Source: Litorimonas sp964511495 | Lineage (GTDB): Bacteria > Pseudomonadota > Alphaproteobacteria > Caulobacterales > Maricaulaceae | Assembly (NCBI GenBank): GCA_964511495.1 | Contig: CAZEFT010000014.1 | Location: 1 to 64,000, forward strand | Reading direction: 5' to 3' | Length of the DNA: 64,000 bases | Shown: positions 41,477 to 50,637 of the stretch, piece by piece | How positions within the stretch are numbered: position 1 is the stretch's first letter | How the letters are laid out: each line of letters opens with the position of its first letter | Program-made: the position numbers and the translations under genes | The notes under the pieces: model-generated | Database searches by the model: none | What the model saw: only the letters and a program-made list of their open reading frames with translations | Told to the model about the DNA's origin: nothing

Positions 41477-42220
41477 CTATCGGAAGCTCAGTCGCCCGGC
41501 ACGTTTATGCAGGATCAAATATATAATCAGAAAGATGAGCGCAAATGACCACCAAGTCAGCATGTAATCAAAATGATTATTCGCAATTTCAGGACGTTGT
41601 ACGGGCAAGTCAGACGCGTCGCCGCCCTCTACGTCGACAGAGTCAATGTAATAACCCTTAATCAAAGCCCCGTCTAAGCCGTCATACCAATTACCGAGTT
41701 GGTCAAAATGGAAATAGCGATTTCTGTCTTTACTCGCCTTTGACTTTACCCATGATTCGACGCGGCCCATAGAATAGGCTTTGCGCACATAACCCGTATA
41801 GATTTGCGTGTCTGCCGCCGCCACCACAGCCTCGTAATCTGTGCGCGTATGGACATTGGCCTCCCCTAATTTTGCCAAAATGGTCACACCATTCCCTTTT
41901 AGAGGTTCTATGATATCCCAATAGACGCCGCCTCTTTGGGAGGAATAGAGTCGCCATGATTTCGCTCCTGCCACCGGTGCGGCCATAAACTCGATACGAC
42001 GAAAATCGACAGGATCTTTTTGTATAATAGCCCGTTCGAGCGCGGAGAGCGATTTGAGAGGCGGTGCCGTGACGGAAGCTTCGATCTCAGCGAGTAAAGC
42101 CGTCTTCCACTGCAAACGCTGATATTGCCAAAGCCCGAGACTGATCAGAATGGCCAAAGATATGAGCAAAACAAGGCTCAGCCCCGGCATAGGTCGGAAT
42201 TGAAAAGAGCGTGATGTCAA
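41477..42220 (-). CDS. SURF1-family oxidase assembly protein
   Basis: A 247-aa protein with the two-helix SURF1 topology: an N-terminal segment (about 14-32, ending LGLWQYQRLQWK) and a C-terminal one (about 218-238), with a periplasmic domain between. SURF1 binds heme A and helps insert it into subunit I. It sits at the end of the cta gene run, 4 bases after DUF983, which agrees with that role. Confidence 0.92.
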   Translation of the reverse strand: MTSRSFQFRPMPGLSLVLLISLAILISLGLWQYQRLQWKTALLAEIEASVTAPPLKSLSALERAIIQKDPVDFRRIEFMAAPVAGAKSWRLYSSQRGGVYWDIIEPLKGNGVTILAKLGEANVHTRTDYEAVVAAADTQIYTGYVRKAYSMGRVESWVKSKASKDRNRYFHFDQLGNWYDGLDGALIKGYYIDSVDVEGGDASDLPVQRPEIANNHFDYMLTWWSFALIFLIIYLILHKRAGRLSFR

Positions 42221-42224
42221 AGAT

Positions 42225-42659
42225 TTATCCCTCTTTCATATTGGTTGTTGGGTTGGAAGGACGGTCCGCATTTTGCGCGGCGCTCTGATTTTGACGAATT
42301 TGCGCATTGCGAATTTCGCGGGCCTTATTCACCCAAGCCAGATTGAACATAACACCGCGTAAAAGCCTCAAGAAAATGAGGCAGGATAGAATAATAATCG
42401 GTGTCCAAATCAGCAAGGTGAGCCATGTTGGAGCGTCAGTCAGTAATTGAAATGCCAAAGCCATAGGGACAATGAAAATTCCAACGATAAATATAACGAA
42501 AATAGCAGGGCCGTCTCCTGCGTCTTCATTGCGAAAATCTGCACCACAAGCTTCGCAACCTTCCCTAAATGTCAGAAAGCCTGCAAAGAGCAGGCCTTCA
42601 CCACATTCCGGACATCGGCCTTTCAGGCCGCTTTCCATAGCGGGAGGACGTCGCGCCAT
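42225..42659 (-). CDS. DUF983 membrane protein of the cta operon
   Basis: A 144-aa protein. The N-terminal zinc-ribbon has RCPECGEGLLF and GCEACGADF (four cysteines), then two membrane helices (about 50-72 and 80-104) and a polar tail. DUF983 genes are regularly found in alphaproteobacterial oxidase operons, next to ctaE and SURF1 as here. Their molecular role is unknown. Confidence 0.9.
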   Translation of the reverse strand: MARRPPAMESGLKGRCPECGEGLLFAGFLTFREGCEACGADFRNEDAGDGPAIFVIFIVGIFIVPMALAFQLLTDAPTWLTLLIWTPIIILSCLIFLRLLRGVMFNLAWVNKAREIRNAQIRQNQSAAQNADRPSNPTTNMKEG

Positions 42660-42681
42660 TTACGCGCCGCCCATTTAAACC

Positions 42682-43638
42682 TTAGGCACCTGTCGCAAAG
42701 ACGACATAAACAAAAGCGAACAGGAACAACCAGACGACGTCAACAAAATGCCAATACCAAGCCGCAGCTTCGAGACCGAAATGTTTATCAGCGCGTAAGC
42801 CACCTTTGAGCAAACGCCCCCAACAGACGAGCAAGAAGATCGCACCGATCAAAACGTGTAGACCGTGGAAGCCTGTTGAGAGGAAGAAGGCAGAACCATA
42901 AGCGTCATTGGCTAACCAAGGCTCATGTCCTTCCAAACGGTGGTCGAACAAGATCTTATATTCAATCGCCTGTAGGGCGATGAAGAAGAAGCCCAAAAAG
43001 ACTGTCAGACCCAAGCCCCATTTAGCCGCTTTGCGATCACCATGGATCAAAGCATGGTGAGCCCACGTCACGGTTGTACCGGACAGTAAAAGAATAAGCG
43101 TGTTCATCAATGGCAAATGCCAAGGGTTCACGGATTCAACACCCGGCGCCATATTTGTGGCATATTCAGTCGCGTTTGGAAGAATATCAGTATTCCATTT
43201 CGCGCGCATCTCATGGAACAATCCTGTTTCGAAGAACATCCAGAACCACCCGACAAAGAACATGGCTTCCTGCATGATGAACATAATCATGCCATAGCGC
43301 AGACCGATATCGACAACGGGTGTATGATCTCCCGCCGCAGACTCGCGTGCCACATCGCGCCACCAGCCAAACATGACATAAGCCGCGAAAAAAGAGCCCG
43401 CTAAAAGAATGATCCATCCGCCGGAGACGGAGCCATCACCCACCAAGGTTGAGGTCCATGTATCCAAGCCCTTTGCAAAGAAAAACTCTGACATATTATT
43501 GTCACCGGTGCGGGGGGTTAGCCCCGCAAAAAAGACAACCATGCCAAGACCCCAAATCAGGGCTGCGATTCCTGAAAGGAAAGGCCAAGGGCTCGGTGGA
43601 ATCAGATGATAGTCGTGTTCGACGGCATGTCCGGCCAT
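42682..43638 (-). CDS. ctaE: Cytochrome c oxidase subunit III
   Basis: A 318-aa integral membrane subunit with seven hydrophobic segments. MAGHAVEHDYHLIPPSPWPF at the N-terminus and FHGLHVLIGAIFLLV and EAAAWYWHFVDVVWLF near the C-terminus are family landmarks. The start at 43638 gives the standard N-terminus, with AGGGA upstream. The 11 residues of the longer frame look non-coding. It stabilises proton uptake by subunit I. A 182-base gap with a GCCCG-TTAT-CGGGC hairpin near 43675-43688 separates it from ctaG. Confidence 0.96.
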   Translation of the reverse strand: MAGHAVEHDYHLIPPSPWPFLSGIAALIWGLGMVVFFAGLTPRTGDNNMSEFFFAKGLDTWTSTLVGDGSVSGGWIILLAGSFFAAYVMFGWWRDVARESAAGDHTPVVDIGLRYGMIMFIMQEAMFFVGWFWMFFETGLFHEMRAKWNTDILPNATEYATNMAPGVESVNPWHLPLMNTLILLLSGTTVTWAHHALIHGDRKAAKWGLGLTVFLGFFFIALQAIEYKILFDHRLEGHEPWLANDAYGSAFFLSTGFHGLHVLIGAIFLLVCWGRLLKGGLRADKHFGLEAAAWYWHFVDVVWLFLFAFVYVVFATGA

Positions 43639-43820
43639 GATAATATCCCTTATGGATGATTCTCTGAACATCGCCCGTTATCGGGCGCAAATAGTTTGTA
43701 CAGGCTATAAACAAGGGCGCGGCGCAAGACAATACGCTTCATCCTGTTTTATGGCTCAAATTACGTAGCCCAATTGCCGCAGAAACGCTTTGATTTAACC
43801 TCTAAAGACCCCAATCAAAG

Positions 43821-44396
43821 CTAGTCGAGATCGATTTCGGCATTTGAGCCCGTGCTCTGCGCGGCGGCCTGAGCTTCGGCATCAGATTCAAAAAACGTGT
43901 AGCTTAATGTGATCTCTTTAATATCATCATTTCTGTCATCGTCATCCATTTGTGAGTCGACGAAAAACAGCACTGGTAGAGGCAATTCCTGCCCCGGTTG
44001 AATGGTTTGTTCTTCGAAACAAAAACAATCCGTTTTCACAAAATAAGGAGCGGCCTTAATCGGTGTGACATTGAAATTTGCAACGCCCACAATGGGCTTT
44101 GTGCCTTCATTTTTCACAGTGTAATAAGCCAGACCGGATTGACCCAATCGGATATCCATAGAGCGTTGATCCGGTTTGAATTGCCACGGCAACCCGCTGG
44201 CCACGTTGGAATCAAATTTGACAGTGACTTTGCGGTCAATCACTTCGGAAAAGTTTTCTTCCGCTTGTTGCGTTGTCCCGCCATAGCCGGTCACGCGACA
44301 AAATGTGTCGTAAAGCGGGTCAGAAGCAAAACCGAGCCCGAGCATAGCCACGCCTACACCCGCTAAGATCAACATTGTTTTCTTATTGGCTTCCAT
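43821..44396 (-). CDS. ctaG: Cytochrome c oxidase assembly protein CtaG (Cox11-like)
   Basis: A 191-aa copper chaperone that helps form the CuB centre of subunit I. One N-terminal membrane anchor (about 9-26) precedes the periplasmic immunoglobulin-like domain. The copper-binding pair is in KTDCFCFEEQ (CxC), with the LPVLFFVD strand after it. It lies between the small membrane protein and ctaE, the usual order. Confidence 0.96.
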   Translation of the reverse strand: MEANKKTMLILAGVGVAMLGLGFASDPLYDTFCRVTGYGGTTQQAEENFSEVIDRKVTVKFDSNVASGLPWQFKPDQRSMDIRLGQSGLAYYTVKNEGTKPIVGVANFNVTPIKAAPYFVKTDCFCFEEQTIQPGQELPLPVLFFVDSQMDDDDRNDDIKEITLSYTFFESDAEAQAAAQSTGSNAEIDLD

Positions 44397-44435
44397 TGTT
44401 CAGCCTATGCACTCTCTATAAATTTGAACTGCGAC

Positions 44436-44600
44436 CTATTGGGATTTCGGAATCTCTCCCGAAGACACCATGGTGATGAAAACAAACAACATAAAGGCCG
44501 CCAAAGCCAGTGCTATTGCCACATTGCGACGATTTCTCGCTTTTAACTCAGCCGCTGTCGGCTCGACAAATTTTGTCGGTTTCTCTCTATATTCCTGCAT
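44436..44600 (-). CDS. Small single-helix membrane protein between ctaB and ctaG (CoxF-like)
   Basis: A 54-aa protein starting MQEYREKPTKFVEPTAAELK, with one membrane helix at about residues 25-45 and a short polar end. Its ATG shares a base with the ctaB stop (TAATG), a classic coupling signal. Similar unnamed small proteins are often annotated at this spot in alphaproteobacterial cta operons. A role in oxidase assembly is inferred from position only. Confidence 0.75.
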   Translation of the reverse strand: MQEYREKPTKFVEPTAAELKARNRRNVAIALALAAFMLFVFITMVSSGEIPKSQ

Positions 44601-45592
44601 TACACAAACCCTCTCAACAGACCCTCAGCCGCCAGAACGCCGAAAATCGCAAATAAATAAATGATGGAATAGGCGAACAGATTACGGGCGGCCCGATCCC
44701 CTTTTTGAACGGCGTAAAGCGATGCTTCATCGGAAGCCGCGTCGCGCTCGCCGGCCCGAGACTGCCAGACCTTAAATGCCAAAGCCATAAAGCCGATATT
44801 TAAACCAATAGCGGCGACCGCATATAAACGCCCACCCAGCCCTGTGTATAAAGGCACCAGACAGACAGCAAAGAGGAGAACCGAATAGATAAAAATCTGT
44901 AAGCGTGTAGATTTCGCTCCGGCGACATTTGGCATCATCGGAATACCGACACGACCATAATCCCCTGTTTTATAAAGTGCCAATGCCCAGAAGTGAGGCG
45001 GTGTCCACATAAAGGTAATCATAAAGAGGATGACACTATCAAGCGTAATGTTCCCGGTGACAGCGGCATAACCAATCATAGGCGGGAAAGCGCCGGCCGC
45101 CCCGCCAATAACGATATTTTGCGGCGTGGAGCGTTTGAGCCACATTGTATAAATCACAAGATAAAAGAAAATCGTAAAGGCCAGAAGCGCCGCCGCGACA
45201 ATGTTGGATGCTACATAAAGCATCCAAACAGACGCGGCTGAAATAATAATACCAAAGCCAAGTGCATTGCGCGGACGCATTTTGCCCTGTGGTAAAGGGC
45301 GTTTCTTGGTGCGGGACATTTGCGCATCAATGTCAGCATCATACCACATATTCAGCGCGCCTGACGCGCCTGCGCCTGCGGCGATACAAATGATAGACGC
45401 AATCGCCTTCCATAGGGGCATCACATCAGGCGCACAAACCAAGCCCGCCCATGCCGTGAAAACGACGAGGCTCATAACACGGGGTTTCATCAAGGCGAAA
45501 TAATCGCGCGGTTCGGCCAAACTTAAACCTGCGGCCTGCGCGACGGGCATATAGTCTTCCGGGGCTGTATCAGGGATACCCTGTTGGCTCAT
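44600..45592 (-). CDS. ctaB: Protoheme IX farnesyltransferase (heme O synthase)
   Basis: A 330-aa UbiA-superfamily prenyltransferase. The first Asp-rich motif region is NMWYDADIDAQMSRTKKRPL (in parts: WYDADIDAQMSRT) and the second is near YKTGDYGRVGIPMMPN. Nine hydrophobic segments fit the fold. It farnesylates heme b to heme O, the precursor of heme A for the oxidase encoded around it. Its ATG overlaps the stop of the COX1-like lipoprotein gene (ATGA), and its stop overlaps the next small gene. Confidence 0.97.
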   Translation of the reverse strand: MSQQGIPDTAPEDYMPVAQAAGLSLAEPRDYFALMKPRVMSLVVFTAWAGLVCAPDVMPLWKAIASIICIAAGAGASGALNMWYDADIDAQMSRTKKRPLPQGKMRPRNALGFGIIISAASVWMLYVASNIVAAALLAFTIFFYLVIYTMWLKRSTPQNIVIGGAAGAFPPMIGYAAVTGNITLDSVILFMITFMWTPPHFWALALYKTGDYGRVGIPMMPNVAGAKSTRLQIFIYSVLLFAVCLVPLYTGLGGRLYAVAAIGLNIGFMALAFKVWQSRAGERDAASDEASLYAVQKGDRAARNLFAYSIIYLFAIFGVLAAEGLLRGFV

Positions 45593-46350
45593 GACGGTTC
45601 ACTCTTCTTTGGGGCGACTCTATCCCCTATCGGGCGCTTTTTCACAAGGGCTTCTATGATAACAATGAAAAATGCCGCAGCACTGATGAGACACAAGATG
45701 GCCCCAAGGGTCGATAATGTATTGAGCCAAGAGAATTGATCCGGCGCCTCATAATAGCGTCTGGGCATGCCCTGAAGTCCGATAAAATGTTGAGGAAGCA
45801 AAATTAAGCTCACACCAGTAAAGAATAATCCGAACTGAGAGACCGCTAAGCCTCTATGGCATTTATATTGCGTGAGCTTAGCGAACAGCCAGTAAAGCAT
45901 GGCGAAAAGCAGAAACAGGCACGCGATTGTCAAAATATAATGAAAATGAGCCACAACATAATATGTGTCGTGGAAGGCCATACTCTGATCGAAATATGTT
46001 TGAAACATACGCGACCCTAAAATCGTCAATATTACGTTCAAGAAAACCATTACCACCAATCCAAATATCCAAAGACGGGGAATTGAAAATTTCAAATCGA
46101 TAGGACGACTACAAAATGCGGCGAAACGCGGCGATAATCGGCGAAGAAGCAAAAAAACACAAATAGCGAAGATGAGCAAAAGCGGAAGAAAAATTTCGGG
46201 ATGACCAATAAACCAAATGAAGTGCTGAAACGCTATTGGGTCACCACCGGACGATGTCTCGAAAAACGTCTCTGGCTTGGACTGACAGCCACTCACAAGA
46301 AAAGCCGCCATCAATGAAGAGGCGGCTTTTATGAATTTAGTCAGAGCCAT
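45589..46350 (-). CDS. Shortened COX1-like paralogue with lipoprotein signal
   Basis: A 253-aa protein. The N-terminus is a lipoprotein signal (hydrophobic 8-19, VSGC with Cys22). From residue 35 it follows subunit I: GGDPIAFQHFIWFIGHPEIF corresponds to helix VI (CuB-type H50), then roughly 100 CtaD residues carrying helices VII-IX are replaced by about 65 unrelated hydrophobic residues. FHDTYYVVAHFHYIL (H135, H137; heme a3 and heme a type) and PQHFIGLQGMPRRYYEAPDQF then resume the match to the C-terminus. The HH pair of CuB, the helix II histidine and the cross-linked tyrosine (here F54) are absent, so it cannot be a working oxidase centre. It is coupled to ctaB (ATGA overlap) and 30 bases after ctaD. 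Confidence 0.85.
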   Translation of the reverse strand: MALTKFIKAASSLMAAFLVSGCQSKPETFFETSSGGDPIAFQHFIWFIGHPEIFLPLLLIFAICVFLLLRRLSPRFAAFCSRPIDLKFSIPRLWIFGLVVMVFLNVILTILGSRMFQTYFDQSMAFHDTYYVVAHFHYILTIACLFLLFAMLYWLFAKLTQYKCHRGLAVSQFGLFFTGVSLILLPQHFIGLQGMPRRYYEAPDQFSWLNTLSTLGAILCLISAAAFFIVIIEALVKKRPIGDRVAPKKSEPS

Positions 46351-46380
46351 CTGCTCTTTCGTTTCTACGGGAATGAGCCC

Positions 46381-48006
46381 CTAGTGGGAATCATTCTCTT
46401 CAATGCGCGGAAGTGTATTGAATTGGTGATAAGGCGGTGGGGACGGCAAAGTCCATTCCAACGTTGTGGCGCCTTCGCCCCAATAATTCGCTTCGACTTT
46501 ACGACGGACGATGAAGGCCTCGATCAACATTAAGAAGAAGAAGGCAACACCCGCCAGAGTAATCAAAGCACCGGCAGACGAGACTTGGTTCCAAAGAGCA
46601 AACTCTTCCGGATATTCAATGTAACGACGTGGCATACCGTTCATTCCCAAGAAATGCTGCGGGAAGAAGATGACATTCACGCCGATAAAGAAGAGCCAGA
46701 AATGCGCACCGGCCAGCCATTTATTATACATGACGCCGAACATTTTACCGAACCAGTAATAGAAACCCGCAAAGATACCGAACACAGCGCCCATAGACAG
46801 AACGTAATGGAAGTGAGCCACAACATAATATGTATCATGCAGGTAAGTATCGACACCGGCATTGGCGAGAACCACACCGGTAACGCCCCCGATGACAAAG
46901 AGGAAGATAAAGGCGAGCGCCCACTGCATCGGAATTGTGTAACGGATAGAGCCGCCCCACATCGTCGCGAGCCATGAGAAAATTTTCACCCCTGTCGGCA
47001 CCGCAATCACGAGTGTCGCCGCCAAGAAGTAAGCCTTCAGATCCACATCCATACCGACTGTGTACATGTGGTGAGCCCACACAACGAAGCCGACAACACC
47101 AATCGCAACCATAGCATAAGCCATGCCGAGATAACCAAAGATTGGCTTGCGGGAGAATGTTGAAATAATATGAGAGACAATACCAAAGGCCGGCAAGATC
47201 ATGATGTACACTTCAGGGTGACCGAAGAACCAGAATAAATGCTGGAACATTTGCGGGTCACCGCCACGTGCCGGATCAAAGAATCCTGTCCCACCGTCAA
47301 TACGGTCAGTGAACAACATGAACAAAGCCGCCGCCAAGACCGGCAAAGCCAAGAGCAGTAAGAAAGCCGTGACCAAAACAGCCCAAGCAAAAAGCGGCAT
47401 TTTGTGCAGGGTCATACCCGGTGCACGCATGTTAAGGATTGTCGTGATGAAGTTAATCGCCCCAAAGATGGACGAGAAACCTGCCGCCAATAGACCGATA
47501 ATAATGAAGTCAAAGGCTGGTCCGGGTGATCCGGTGGTCGAGAGCGGCGGATACATCACCCACGAGCCCCCAAAGCCATCGCCTTCTGCCGCCCCCGGCA
47601 CGACGAAACTGATTAACAAACAGATCAAAGCTGTCGGCAAAAGCCAGAAAGACAGATTATTCATACGCGGGAACGCCATATCCGGCGCACCGATCATAAT
47701 CGGGACAAACCAGTTGCCGAAACCCCCAATAAGCGCTGGCATCACCATGAAGAAAATCATGATCAAACCATGCATGGTCACATAAACAAGATAGGTATGC
47801 TCATTAGAAAAGATTTGGATGCCCGGCTCTGCCAATTCCATCCGCATCATAAATGAGAGGAAGCCGCCAATTAGGCCCGAGATAATCCCGAAAATCAGGT
47901 AAAGCGTCCCGATATCCTTATGGTTTGTTGAGTAGAACCAACGAGCAAAAAAGCCCGGCTTTCCATCATCATACATACCTTCGTCATTGTCACTGATTGC
48001 AACCAT
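46381..48006 (-). CDS. ctaD: Cytochrome c oxidase subunit I, aa3 type
   Basis: A 541-aa catalytic subunit with twelve membrane helices. The ligands are present: H79 (heme a), H263, H312 and H313 (CuB), H398 (heme a3) and H400 (heme a), with Y267 for the His-Tyr cross-link. E265 in GHPEVY, D109 in APDMAFPRMNN and K341 in the PTGVKIFSW motif place it in the A1 class with D and K proton channels. It reduces O2 to water with proton pumping. ctaC is 51 bases upstream and a COX1-like gene follows. Confidence 0.98.
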   Translation of the reverse strand: MVAISDNDEGMYDDGKPGFFARWFYSTNHKDIGTLYLIFGIISGLIGGFLSFMMRMELAEPGIQIFSNEHTYLVYVTMHGLIMIFFMVMPALIGGFGNWFVPIMIGAPDMAFPRMNNLSFWLLPTALICLLISFVVPGAAEGDGFGGSWVMYPPLSTTGSPGPAFDFIIIGLLAAGFSSIFGAINFITTILNMRAPGMTLHKMPLFAWAVLVTAFLLLLALPVLAAALFMLFTDRIDGGTGFFDPARGGDPQMFQHLFWFFGHPEVYIMILPAFGIVSHIISTFSRKPIFGYLGMAYAMVAIGVVGFVVWAHHMYTVGMDVDLKAYFLAATLVIAVPTGVKIFSWLATMWGGSIRYTIPMQWALAFIFLFVIGGVTGVVLANAGVDTYLHDTYYVVAHFHYVLSMGAVFGIFAGFYYWFGKMFGVMYNKWLAGAHFWLFFIGVNVIFFPQHFLGMNGMPRRYIEYPEEFALWNQVSSAGALITLAGVAFFFLMLIEAFIVRRKVEANYWGEGATTLEWTLPSPPPYHQFNTLPRIEENDSH

Positions 48007-48057
48007 GATGTCTGTCCTTCGTTCTAACGTCTTTGCGTTATTCTTTAATTCTTGTCT

Positions 48058-48906
48058 TTAGTCGCGAGCGGCGACTGTTGCAGCATTATTGGTATTCACA
48101 GCGACAGCATCACCGAATGATCCATCATTGGCGACCCAACGCGCAAATTCTGCTTTGCTGACCACTTTAACTTCGATCGGCATTTTATAATGTAGAATAC
48201 CGCAAATCTCTGAACACTGTCCGTAGAATGTGCCTTCTTTATAGACTTCAAACCATGTCTCATTGATGATGCCCGGCACGGCGTCCATTTTAACGCCGAA
48301 ACTCGGAACGGCCCAGCTGTGCATGTTATTGACCGATGTGACGAGCACTTTCACTTTCGTCCCTACAGGGACAACAAGTGGAGCGTCTGTTCCCAAAAGG
48401 TAAGGTTTGCCCTGCGCTTCCGCTTCCGCTTTTTCGAGCGGGTTCGATGTAATCTCATCGATATTTTCGAAATCGGGATAAGTATAACCCCAGTTCCATG
48501 TATTGCCGATCGCTTTCACGGTGAGTTCCGTCTCAGGCAAATCATCCTGCATATAAAGCAGCTGCATACTCGGCACGACCATAATCAAAAGCAAGATAAC
48601 CGGAACAATCGTCCAGATAACTTCAATCAATGTGTTATGTGACGTCTTGGACGGCACTGGATTGGCCTTTTCGCGGAAGCGGATCATGATGTAGCCCATC
48701 AAAATCGTCACAAAAGCCACAATCAGACAAATGATAACAAAGACAATGTTATGCACTTTGATCAATTCGTCCATTACCGGCGTGGCTGACTCCTGAAACC
48801 AAATAGAATCCTGTGTTGGGCCACCAACAACATCTTGGGCTTGGGCGGCCAAAGCGCCGAGCGCTGTCAGAGCTGTGCCACCGAATAATGCTTTTAAAAA
48901 CCGCAT
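48058..48906 (-). CDS. ctaC: Cytochrome c oxidase subunit II
   Basis: A 282-aa subunit with a signal peptide (about 1-24, AQAQD), two membrane helices (about 50-75, 95-115) and a periplasmic cupredoxin domain. The CuA ligands are in MHSWAVPSFG (His) and YGQCSEICGILHYKM (two Cys, Glu, His, Met). It accepts electrons from cytochrome c. The start at 48906 has GAGGA six bases upstream, and five codons of the longer frame are excluded. It is the first gene of the cta operon. Confidence 0.97.
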   Translation of the reverse strand: MRFLKALFGGTALTALGALAAQAQDVVGGPTQDSIWFQESATPVMDELIKVHNIVFVIICLIVAFVTILMGYIMIRFREKANPVPSKTSHNTLIEVIWTIVPVILLLIMVVPSMQLLYMQDDLPETELTVKAIGNTWNWGYTYPDFENIDEITSNPLEKAEAEAQGKPYLLGTDAPLVVPVGTKVKVLVTSVNNMHSWAVPSFGVKMDAVPGIINETWFEVYKEGTFYGQCSEICGILHYKMPIEVKVVSKAEFARWVANDGSFGDAVAVNTNNAATVAARD

Positions 48907-49075
48907 TTGGTCCTCTTCCACTTAAATGACGCCGATTCTTCAGCGTCGAAGATTACATAATGGCAATAGCACACAAAGTCGTGAAGAGACTGCGCCGCGT
49001 ATTGTCGCATTTCCGCGGTTGTCTATCGCGGCAGAGCCCTTAGATAAAGAGGCAAAGTTATAGAAAGCCGTGTAA

Positions 49076-50491
49076 ATGAAAGATTTTGTCTTTGAAGAGA
49101 GCGATTTAAGCGCAGAACAGGCGCAAATCATTCTTAATAACACCCTGCAAGGCGCCGATGACGGCGAATTATTCGTTGAACGCTCGGCTTCGGAGTCGCT
49201 GACATTTGATGATGGGCGATTAAAGACCGCCAGTTTTGATACGTCGCGCGGATTTGGCCTGCGCTGCGTTGCAGGAGACACATCCGGCTTCGCCCAAGGC
49301 ACAGAAATGAGCGAAGGAGCCCTTGCCCGCGCCTCACAAGCCGTGGTCATGGCGAAACAAGGTTATGACGGCACATTGGCCGCCTCCCCCCGACGCAGTA
49401 ACATCAAACTCTATCCTGATATTGACCCTGTCAGTCATCCGGGCTTTGGGTTGAAAGTCGAGCTTTTGGAAGAGATTGATGCCTATTGCCGTACCCTCGA
49501 CCCTTCTGTCGTGCAGGTCACAGCTACATTGTCTGCGACGCGGCGCAATATTGCAATCTTACGCGCAGGCGGTGAACGCTATGATGATATCCGTCCGCTG
49601 GTCAGATTAAACATCGCCATTGTTGCCGAGAAAAACGGCCGACGCGAACAAGGCTATGCGGGCGCAGGCGGACGCAAACCTTATGACGGTTATATTGATC
49701 CTGATTTCTGGAAACCCATGGCCCGCGAGGCCTTGCGTCAGGCCCAAGTCAATCTCGACTCTGTTCCTGCCCCCGCAGGGCAAATGGATGTCGTGCTTGG
49801 CCCCGGTTGGCCGGGCGTGCTGTTGCATGAAGCTATGGGACACGGATTGGAGGGTGATTTCATCCGCAAGGGGACATCTGCTTTCGCCAATATGTTGGGG
49901 GAACGCGTGGCCGCCCCAGGAGTGACAGTTGTTGATAATGGCACAATTGAAGGCCGACGCGGCTCTCTCACGATTGATGATGAAGGCACGCCGACATCCA
50001 ACACCGTTTTGATTGAAGACGGCATTTTAAAAGGCTTTATGCAAGATCGACTGAATGCCCGGTTAATGGGCGTTGAGCCCACAGGCAATGGACGCCGGGA
50101 AAGCTTTGCGCATACCCCCATGCCGCGCATGACGAACACCTATATGCTAGGCGGGGACAAAGACCCGAAAGAAATGCTCGCCGATTTGGAAGATGGCATT
50201 TACGCCACGAATTTTGGCGGCGGTCAGGTCGATATCACAAGCGGTAAATTTGTTTTCCAATGTACTGAAGCCTATCGTGTGAGGAAAGGTGAGGTCGGAG
50301 AAGCTTTAAAAGGTGTGACCTTGATTGGTGACGGGCCCTCTGTTTTGACCCAAATCCGCCATGTCGGGAATGATATGGAACTAGATCCCGGCATCGGTGT
50401 TTGCGGAAAAGCCGGGCAAGGCGTGCCTGTCGGTGTCGGCCAACCGAGCCTCTATGTCGAGAACTTGACGGTTGGCGGAAGCGCGGCCTAG
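49076..50491 (+). CDS. tldD: Metalloprotease TldD
   Basis: A 471-aa subunit of the TldD/TldE(PmbA) protease. The zinc motif HEAMGH (H251, E252, H256) is typical of this family, with the third ligand cysteine expected in the late FQCTEAYRV segment. TldD/E unfold and cut unstructured peptides, including modified peptide precursors. TldE is not in the window. The gene is divergent from ctaC with about 170 bases between. Confidence 0.96.
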   Translation: MKDFVFEESDLSAEQAQIILNNTLQGADDGELFVERSASESLTFDDGRLKTASFDTSRGFGLRCVAGDTSGFAQGTEMSEGALARASQAVVMAKQGYDGTLAASPRRSNIKLYPDIDPVSHPGFGLKVELLEEIDAYCRTLDPSVVQVTATLSATRRNIAILRAGGERYDDIRPLVRLNIAIVAEKNGRREQGYAGAGGRKPYDGYIDPDFWKPMAREALRQAQVNLDSVPAPAGQMDVVLGPGWPGVLLHEAMGHGLEGDFIRKGTSAFANMLGERVAAPGVTVVDNGTIEGRRGSLTIDDEGTPTSNTVLIEDGILKGFMQDRLNARLMGVEPTGNGRRESFAHTPMPRMTNTYMLGGDKDPKEMLADLEDGIYATNFGGGQVDITSGKFVFQCTEAYRVRKGEVGEALKGVTLIGDGPSVLTQIRHVGNDMELDPGIGVCGKAGQGVPVGVGQPSLYVENLTVGGSAA

Positions 50492-50637
50492 CGACCTATA
50501 AAGGCCCGCCATATTTTCATTGGTTTCCTCCACCTAAACGTCAGATGAACATAAACGCATCTATCTTAGGTTAAGACTCGCTTCCCTCCCTTCTCCTGCC
50601 TATATGAAAGACAGGTCGATATTTTAGGAGGAAGACT

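Noticed and set aside
45589..46350. Interpretation of the COX1-like gene as a simple pseudogene of ctaD
   Set aside because: It has an intact frame, its own lipoprotein signal, a new middle section instead of a plain deletion, and start/stop overlap with ctaB. Decay would not produce these.
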